Position numbers and translations under genes: made by a program
Notes under the pieces: model-generated
The model's database searches: none
Seen by the model: only the letters and a program-made list of their open reading frames with translations
What the model was told of the DNA's origin: nothing
In this document: in pieces, positions 31,576-37,103 of the stretch
Layout: each line of letters opens with the position of its first letter
How positions within the stretch are numbered: the stretch's first letter is position 1
Assembly (NCBI GenBank): GCA_051155755.1
Contig: DAXETY010000105.1
Location: 1-37,103, forward strand
Length of the DNA: 37,103 bases
Origin: DAXETY01 sp051155755
Lineage (GTDB): Bacteria; Desulfobacterota; Desulfobacteria; Desulfobacterales; SG8-13
Reading direction: 5' to 3'

Positions 31576-32606
31576 AAAAGCGCCTTTTCGCGGAGTACTA
31601 CAATTTCGAATTTTTCCAGGCCGTTCGCCTGCTGGAGGCATTCCTGCCGGATAAAAAGCGCCTCGGACAGACCATGGAGCCGCAAAATGAGGTCGTGCGC
31701 TTTTCCGTCAAGCCCGGTTTGAGTTTCCCGCCCAGCGACATCTCCAAGATGCAGCCGGGCGGGCAGGACGGCCCGGCGAAGATGGAAGTGGCCTTCATGG
31801 GGCTGGTGGGACCTTCGGGCGTGCTGCCGCGGTGGTATACCGAGCTGGTGATGCGCAGAATCTGGCACAAGGATTTCAGCCTGGCGGCCTTTCTGGACCT
31901 GTTTCACCATCGCCTGGTTTCAATGTTTTACCTGGCCTGGAAAAAAAATCGCTTTGACGCCAACTATATCCCCGACGCCCGGGATCGACATTCCCGCTAC
32001 CTGCTTTCCCTGGCCGGCCTGGGTACGCCCGGTCTGGTCGACCACATCGGGCTGCCGGCCGAGTCGCTGGTTTTTTACAGCGGCCTGTTGTCGCGGGGCC
32101 CGGCATCGGTGTCGGCAATCGAGACAACCGTCAATTATTTTGCCGGCAATGATGTCCATATCGAACAGTTCGTCGAACAGGTGTTGACCATTGACCCGGA
32201 AGATCGCACCCGGCTTGGTTCGGCCAACGTTCGTCTGGGTATCGACACCATATGCGGTACCCAGGTGGTGGACCGCCGCAACCGGTTCCGCATCCGGCTC
32301 GGCCCTCTCGAATTCGACGCCTATCGGCGCTTTTTGCCCACCGGTGAACTGCTGGGGTTGATCTCCAATCTGGTGCGGACGATGGTCGGAATGGAGTTTG
32401 AATTCGACATTGCCGTGGCGCTGAAAAAAGAAGCAGTGCCGGTCTGCCGTCTCGGAGCGGAGGCGCCGAATACACCCCTGCTGGGTTGGACCACCTGGGC
32501 CCGGTCTCCGGATTTTCATCCCGAACGCGATCCGCAGATCGTATTTCCGGAGCTTTCGCTGCGGGAAAAAACAACGACGGCGATGCATGCACCGCCGGAT
32601 CGCTGA
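31539..32606 (+). CDS. tssG: T6SS baseplate protein TssG (VasB)
   Basis: About 355 aa from GTG 31539, which lies inside tssF; this gives a normal TssG length and includes the conserved opening block LFAEYYNFEFFQAVRLLEAF. A CTG at 31572 is the only other near start, and the frame open to 31371 is antisense-free but not TssG-like. Further conserved parts are VRFSVKPGLSFPPSDI, GLVGPSGVLPRWYTE, FLDLFHHRLVSMFYLAWKKNR and a C-terminal LGWTTWA. TssG bridges the two TssF copies in the baseplate wedge. The start codon is inferred, and a start within tssF implies coupled translation. It is followed 35 nt later by tssH. Confidence 0.93.
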   Translation: MASPKRKSGTPLKKRLFAEYYNFEFFQAVRLLEAFLPDKKRLGQTMEPQNEVVRFSVKPGLSFPPSDISKMQPGGQDGPAKMEVAFMGLVGPSGVLPRWYTELVMRRIWHKDFSLAAFLDLFHHRLVSMFYLAWKKNRFDANYIPDARDRHSRYLLSLAGLGTPGLVDHIGLPAESLVFYSGLLSRGPASVSAIETTVNYFAGNDVHIEQFVEQVLTIDPEDRTRLGSANVRLGIDTICGTQVVDRRNRFRIRLGPLEFDAYRRFLPTGELLGLISNLVRTMVGMEFEFDIAVALKKEAVPVCRLGAEAPNTPLLGWTTWARSPDFHPERDPQIVFPELSLREKTTTAMHAPPDR

Positions 32607-32641
32607 GGTTGGCAGTTCCGCCACAGAAAGGAAGGCTATCC

Positions 32642-35284
32642 ATGCCGAGCTCAAACCTGAAAGCCCTGATTGGCAAACTGAACGAAACCTGCCGCAAGGC
32701 CCTTGAATCCGCCGCCGGACTCTGCCTGTCCCAGACCCACTACGAGGTCGATATCGAGCACTTTCTGCAGAAACTTCTGGAAATGCCCAAAACCGACATA
32801 CAGGCGATTCTGCGGCATTTCGAAGTCAACCAGGACCGGCTGACCGCTGATTTGACCCGGACCATGGAGGGATTCAAAACCGGCAACTCACGCACGCCGG
32901 CGCTGTCGCCGCGGCTGCCGCGCATGGTGCAGGATGCCTGGTTGATCGCTTCGGTGGATTACCAGACCGAGGCGGTGCGCTCCGGCCACGTGCTGCTGGC
33001 CCTGCTGCAAAATCCGGAGACCGCCCGCATGCTGACGGAGACCTCCGACAGTTTCAAACAAATTTCGGTGGAGACGTTGACCGAACACCTTGCCGATCTG
33101 ACGGCCGGAACCGACGAGGATCGGCCGGCCTCCGGCGCTGCCGGAGCGCGGCCCGCCCCGGGAGAGAAGGCCCTGCCGGCCGGAACCAAGGCCCTGGATC
33201 TGTACACCATCAACCTGACCGAACGGGCGCGGCGCGGCGAGATCGACCCCGTGCTGGGCCGCGACGAAGAGATTCGCCAGATGGTGGACATCCTGATCCG
33301 GCGGCGTCAGAACAACCCGATTCTCACCGGCGAGGCCGGTGTCGGCAAAACCGCCGTGGTGGAAGGCTTTGCGTTGCGGATCGTCGAAGAAGACGTGCCG
33401 CCGCCGCTGCGCAACGTGGCGGTGCGCACCCTCGATCTCGGACTGCTGCAGGCCGGTGCCGGCATCAAGGGGGAATTCGAAAACCGCCTCAAGTCGGTGA
33501 TCAACGAGGTGAAAGCCTCTCCGGTGCCCATCATTTTGTTTATCGACGAAGCCCACACCCTGATCGGCGCCGGCGGTTCGGCCGGATCCGGGGATGCGGC
33601 CAATCTGCTCAAACCGGCCCTGGCCCGCGGGGAACTGCGCACGATTGCGGCCACCACCTGGTCGGAGTACAAAAAATACTTCGAAAAGGACGCCGCCCTG
33701 ACCCGGCGCTTTCAGGTGGTCAAGATCGAGGAGCCCGAGGAGGAAAAGGCCCTGGTGATGATGCGGGCGGTGGCCCCCTTTCTGGAAAAGCACCACGGGG
33801 TGCTGATCACCGACGAGGCCTTGCGGGATGCCGTGCGCCTGTCGCATCGCTACCTGACCGCCCGGCAGTTGCCCGACAAGGCCGTCAGTGTTCTGGATAC
33901 GGCCTGCGCCCGGGTGGCTATCGGACTCAGTGCCACCCCACCTTCGGTGGAGGCCGCCTCGCGACGCATCGGCGACATCGAGCGTGAGCTGAAAATCCTG
34001 AAACGGGAAACCAACCTGGGCCGAGATCATGCCGAGCGGATTCAGGCCCTCGAAAGCGAAGTCGACGAAACGCGGCAGAAACTGGAGCGGTTGACCGAAC
34101 GCTGGCAGTCGGAAATGGACGTGGCCGGCCGCATCCTGGAGATTCAGAAAGAGATTCACGCCCTCGGTGAAGAAGAGTCGCCGGATGCCGAAAAGTTGCA
34201 GGAAAAACGGGAACGTCTTCAAACCCTGGAATCCGAGCTGCAGGAGGTGCAGCAAGGCGAGCCGCTGGTGCAGGTCGCCGTGAACGCCGACATCATTTCC
34301 GAGGTGGTGTCCGGTTGGACCGGCATTCCGACGGGCAGAATGCTCACCGATGAAATCGACACCGTCATGAAAATGGAGCAGCTGCTCGGAGAGCGCATTA
34401 TCGGACAGGATCACGCTCTGCAGGCCGTGGCCCAGATGATTCAAACCACGCACGCCGGTATCGAAGATCCCTCCAAGCCCACCGCCGTGTTTCTCTTTGT
34501 CGGACCCAGCGGGGTGGGCAAGACCGAGACCGCCCTGGCCCTGTCGGAGCTGTTGTACGGCGGCGAGCAGAACGTGATCACCATCAACATGAGCGAATAC
34601 CAGGAAGCCCACACGGTTTCGGGATTGAAGGGCTCGCCCCCGGGATACGTGGGCTACGGGGAAGGCGGGGTGCTCACCGAGGCCGTGCGCCGGCGCCCCT
34701 ACAGCGTCGTCCTTCTGGATGAAGTCGAAAAAGCCCATCCGGACGTGATGGAGCTTTTCTATCAGGTCTTCGACAAGGGCATCCTGGAAGACGGCGAAGG
34801 CCGACGCATCGATTTTAAAAATACGGTCATCATTCTGACGTCCAACCTGGGCACCGACACCATCATGAAGGTCTGTGCCGACGAGGAAACCATGCCCGAT
34901 GCGGCCGCTCTGGGCGAAATGCTGCGCCCGGAACTCCTGCAACATTTCAAACCGGCGTTTCTGGGACGGCTCAAGGTGGTTCCCTATTATCCGATCACCG
35001 ACCCGATCATGCGGCGCATCGTCAAACTCAAGCTGAACCGGATTGCCGGGCGCATGCGGGAAAACCGCGGCGTTGCGTTCCGGTTCGACGAAGCGCTGAT
35101 CGACGCCATTGCCGACCGCTGCACGGAGGTTGAGAGCGGGGCCCGCAACATCGACCACATCATGACCAACACCTTGCTGCCGGATATGTCCAGGGAGCTG
35201 CTGTCGCGAATGGCCCGGGGCGAGCAGATCAAGGAAGTCAGGGCCTCGCTGGTACCTGAAGGCTTCGAGTTCGACATATCGTAA
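32642..35284 (+). CDS. tssH: T6SS sheath-recycling AAA+ ATPase TssH (ClpV)
   Basis: 880 aa from ATG 32642, with AAAGGAAGG about 7 nt upstream; the longer open frame to 32486 lies in tssG and is rejected. The N domain (about 1-150) begins LKALIGKLNETCRKALESAAGLC, the ClpV type rather than ClpB. Two AAA+ modules follow: Walker A1 at 230-237 (GEAGVGKT) with a FIDEAHTLIGAGG Walker B, a coiled middle domain at about 440-560, and Walker A2 at 621-628 (GPSGVGKT) with VLLDEVEKAHPDV. It extracts TssC from contracted sheaths. It is the last core T6SS gene of the cluster; the 121 bp after it show no terminator. Confidence 0.96.
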   Translation: MPSSNLKALIGKLNETCRKALESAAGLCLSQTHYEVDIEHFLQKLLEMPKTDIQAILRHFEVNQDRLTADLTRTMEGFKTGNSRTPALSPRLPRMVQDAWLIASVDYQTEAVRSGHVLLALLQNPETARMLTETSDSFKQISVETLTEHLADLTAGTDEDRPASGAAGARPAPGEKALPAGTKALDLYTINLTERARRGEIDPVLGRDEEIRQMVDILIRRRQNNPILTGEAGVGKTAVVEGFALRIVEEDVPPPLRNVAVRTLDLGLLQAGAGIKGEFENRLKSVINEVKASPVPIILFIDEAHTLIGAGGSAGSGDAANLLKPALARGELRTIAATTWSEYKKYFEKDAALTRRFQVVKIEEPEEEKALVMMRAVAPFLEKHHGVLITDEALRDAVRLSHRYLTARQLPDKAVSVLDTACARVAIGLSATPPSVEAASRRIGDIERELKILKRETNLGRDHAERIQALESEVDETRQKLERLTERWQSEMDVAGRILEIQKEIHALGEEESPDAEKLQEKRERLQTLESELQEVQQGEPLVQVAVNADIISEVVSGWTGIPTGRMLTDEIDTVMKMEQLLGERIIGQDHALQAVAQMIQTTHAGIEDPSKPTAVFLFVGPSGVGKTETALALSELLYGGEQNVITINMSEYQEAHTVSGLKGSPPGYVGYGEGGVLTEAVRRRPYSVVLLDEVEKAHPDVMELFYQVFDKGILEDGEGRRIDFKNTVIILTSNLGTDTIMKVCADEETMPDAAALGEMLRPELLQHFKPAFLGRLKVVPYYPITDPIMRRIVKLKLNRIAGRMRENRGVAFRFDEALIDAIADRCTEVESGARNIDHIMTNTLLPDMSRELLSRMARGEQIKEVRASLVPEGFEFDIS

Positions 35285-35405
35285 TGGTTGCCGACTGCGC
35301 TTTGCAGGAGATCATGGGCTCTTCGGCAGGTTTCATCCCTCGTGCCCCTGAGATTCTGCAAAAAGCGCGAAGAAACCGGATTCAAGTGCCGAATGGTGGC
35401 CGCCC

Positions 35406-36788
35406 ATGGGCAATTCCACCGATCCCGGAGCGAGACAAAAACCCGAAATGCCGGCCGAGCTGAGCGTCGATGAAGCCATCCGGCTGGCGGTGGCACTTCA
35501 GCAGCAACAGGCCCTGGATGCTGCCGAAGCGATTTATCGACGTATTCTGGCCGCAATGCCCGATCACCCGGACGCCCTGCATTTTTTCGGCGTATTGCAG
35601 TATCACCGCGGTCAAACCGGGGAGGCGGTTCGGTTGATCACCGCCGCCCTGCGGGCAGCCCCCCGTTACGTCGATGCCCACATCAACCTGGGAAATATTT
35701 GGCGGGAACAGGACCGCCTGGACGATGCCGAGAGTTGTTATCGGCGGGCCCTCCAACAGGATCCGGAAAATGCCGGTGCCTACAACAATCTGGGGACGGT
35801 CCTGCGTGCCAAAGATCGACTTGCAGAGGCCGAAGACGCCTATCGCAAAGCCATTGAACTGGCACCGGATTTTCCCGGCACCTACGAAAACATGGGCAAT
35901 CTGCTCAGCCGGCAGGGGCGGGTCACCGAGGCCGTGGCCCATTACGCCCAGGCCGTCGTCTTGAATCCGGATCACCCGGATTGCCGTAAAATGCTGGGCA
36001 TTGCACTGTCGTGCCTCGGCCGGATCGAGGAGGCCGCCGATGTCTTTCGCCAGTGGAGCGAGAAGGAACCCCACAACCCGGTGGCGCGTCACCTGCTGGC
36101 GGCCTGCTCGGGAAAGCAGGTTCCGGCCCGGGCTCCGGATGCTTACGTCCGAAAGGTCTTCGACAACTTTGCCGGACATTTCGAAGCACGTCTCCAGCGT
36201 CTGGACTACCACGCGCCCCGACTGGTGGCGGATTCAATCGCCCGGGGGATCGATCCTCCCGGCGGTGACCTCGACGTGCTGGATGCCGGCTGCGGAACCG
36301 GCCTTTGCGGCCGGCGCTTGCGGCCCTATGCCCGCCGGCTGGACGGCGTGGACCTGTCACCGGCCATGCTGGCCCAGGCCCGCAGGACCGGCTGCTACGA
36401 TGCGCTCATCGAAGCGGAATTGACCGGTTTCCTTGCGGCGAAGTCGGCCGTCTACGATGTAATCGTGTCGGCCGACACCCTTTGCTATTTTGGTGACCTG
36501 CGCGAGGTGATGGTTGCCGCGGCCGGTGCCCTGCGCGTCGACGGGCGCCTGGTATTCACCGTCGAGAGCGACGAGGGAGGCACCCACACGAGCATTGCCG
36601 GCTACCGCCTCAATCCCAATGGACGTTACTGCCACCGGGAGGATTACGTGCATCGCACGGTATTGGAAGCGGGTCTGGAACTCACTGAAGCCAGGCGCCG
36701 GACCCTGCGCAGTGAGATGGGATTGCCGGTGGTCGGTTTGGTCGTGACGGCAGTGCTGCGCCGGCCGAAGGAGTCACGGAATGAGTAA
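35406..36788 (+). CDS. TPR repeat protein fused to a class I SAM-dependent methyltransferase
   Basis: 460 aa from ATG 35406, with weak ribosome sites there and at the in-frame ATG 35448. The N-terminal ~230 residues hold about five to six TPR repeats (for example AHINLGNIWREQDRLDDAESCYRRAL and AYNNLGTVLRAKDRLAEAEDAYRKAI are successive units). A class I methyltransferase follows: motif I at about 292-302 (LDAGCGTGLCG), motif II GVDLSPAMLAQARR, then YDVIVSADTLCYFGDL and GRLVFTVE. The TPRs probably bind the protein substrate or a partner. No signal peptide is present, so it is probably cytoplasmic. It follows tssH on the same strand after 121 bp; a T6SS role, such as modifying an apparatus protein or effector, is possible but not shown. 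The next gene starts within its last codons. Confidence 0.85.
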   Translation: MGNSTDPGARQKPEMPAELSVDEAIRLAVALQQQQALDAAEAIYRRILAAMPDHPDALHFFGVLQYHRGQTGEAVRLITAALRAAPRYVDAHINLGNIWREQDRLDDAESCYRRALQQDPENAGAYNNLGTVLRAKDRLAEAEDAYRKAIELAPDFPGTYENMGNLLSRQGRVTEAVAHYAQAVVLNPDHPDCRKMLGIALSCLGRIEEAADVFRQWSEKEPHNPVARHLLAACSGKQVPARAPDAYVRKVFDNFAGHFEARLQRLDYHAPRLVADSIARGIDPPGGDLDVLDAGCGTGLCGRRLRPYARRLDGVDLSPAMLAQARRTGCYDALIEAELTGFLAAKSAVYDVIVSADTLCYFGDLREVMVAAAGALRVDGRLVFTVESDEGGTHTSIAGYRLNPNGRYCHREDYVHRTVLEAGLELTEARRRTLRSEMGLPVVGLVVTAVLRRPKESRNE

Positions 36789-37103
36789 AATGCAATCAAA
36801 GCCGGCGTTCCCATCGGCCGCCGTTCCGGAAACCCGGCCCGGGAAACCGCCCTCCGCTCCGGTGGCCCTGACGGTTGAAGAGGCGCTCGATCTGGGTCTG
36901 AAACTCCACCATGCCGGTCGGCTGCCGGAGGCCGAATTGCTTTACCGGCGCATCCTCGATTCCCGACCGGACAACCCGAACGCACTGCACTTCCTGGGAC
37001 TGCTCTGCCATCAACAGAATCGGCACGTTGAAGCCGCAGGACTGATCGAGCGCATTATCACCCTCGATCCGCAAAATGCCGACGCCCGCAACAACCTGGG
37101 CAA
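36781..37103 (+). CDS. TPR repeat protein, 3' truncated by window end
   Basis: ATG 36781 overlaps the end of the previous gene by 8 nt; the frame is open to the last base, giving at least 107 residues. A Pro/Ala-rich start (MSKMQSKPAF) leads into TPR repeats resembling those of the upstream gene: VEEALDLGLKLHHAGRLPEAE, LLYRRILDSRPDNPNALHFLGL and ITLDPQNADARNNLG. It is therefore probably a paralogue, and may also continue into a methyltransferase domain, but that part lies outside the window. The overlap suggests translational coupling with the TPR-methyltransferase. Confidence 0.8.
   Translation, partial: MSKMQSKPAFPSAAVPETRPGKPPSAPVALTVEEALDLGLKLHHAGRLPEAELLYRRILDSRPDNPNALHFLGLLCHQQNRHVEAAGLIERIITLDPQNADARNNLG

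Noticed and set aside
1..37103. CRISPR arrays, tRNA or rRNA genes, insertion sequences, integrases
   Set aside because: No regularly spaced direct repeats, no cloverleaf-like or rRNA-like stretch and no transposase or recombinase motifs were seen.

Overview
The window looks like a chromosomal segment of a Deltaproteobacterium, probably a sulfate reducer of the Desulfobacterales (Desulfosarcina-like). This is an inference from moderately high GC, a tungsten/molybdenum aldehyde:ferredoxin oxidoreductase, an HDOD-histidine kinase fusion, an ExbB/ExbD system with an AgmX/PglI-type TonB-like protein, and an ImpE/TagJ-containing type VI secretion system (T6SS). I saw no rRNA, tRNA, insertion sequence, integrase or CRISPR array.

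Layout. (1) Positions 1-3116 (+): a proton-motive-force transducing operon made of two ExbD/TolR proteins (the first cut by the window edge), a membrane protein with a coiled coil, a Pro/Lys/Gly-rich linker and an AgmX/TonB-like C-terminus, and a MotA/TolQ/ExbB channel protein. (2) 3174-6130: potassium uptake genes trkA (+) and trkH (-), placed tail to tail with only 3 bp between their stop codons. (3) 6156-8554 (-): an aldehyde:ferredoxin oxidoreductase preceded by a short ORF with its own plausible promoter and ribosome binding site, and a strong hairpin between the two. (4) 8587-12704 (-): two multidomain sensor kinases, REC-PAS-HisKA-HATPase-REC and HDOD-GAF-like-HisKA-HATPase. (5) 12705-13156: a 452-bp divergent regulatory region with four inverted repeats. 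(6) 13157-13998 (+): two overlapping 140-aa paralogues with conserved Cys. (7) 14045-35284 (+): one T6SS cluster with no strand change, in the order unknown Cys-rich/TVIL-repeat protein, TagH C-terminal-like protein, tssJ, tssK, tssL, tssM, tagF, tagJ, tssA, tssB, tssC, hcp (tssD), tssE, tssF, tssG, tssH (clpV). (8) 35406-37103 (+): a TPR-methyltransferase fusion and the start of a second TPR protein, cut by the window end.

The T6SS holds the membrane complex (J, L, M), most baseplate and cap parts (A, E, F, G, K), sheath (B, C), tube (Hcp) and recycling ATPase (H). VgrG (TssI), PAAR, effectors, a full FHA protein, and the PpkA kinase and PppA phosphatase are all absent here.

The most interesting part is the head of the T6SS cluster. 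An unrecognised ~735-aa protein carries three CPxC clusters and a disordered-looking tail with five copies of a T-V/L-I-L/F motif, beginning at T585, T609, T635, T667 and T725. In each copy the +3 residue is Leu or Phe. Next to it lies a protein resembling the C-terminal domain of TagH without its FHA domain, and TagF is also present. I propose an unusual threonine-phosphorylation control branch in which this tail is a multivalent phosphothreonine scaffold. That is inference and needs testing.
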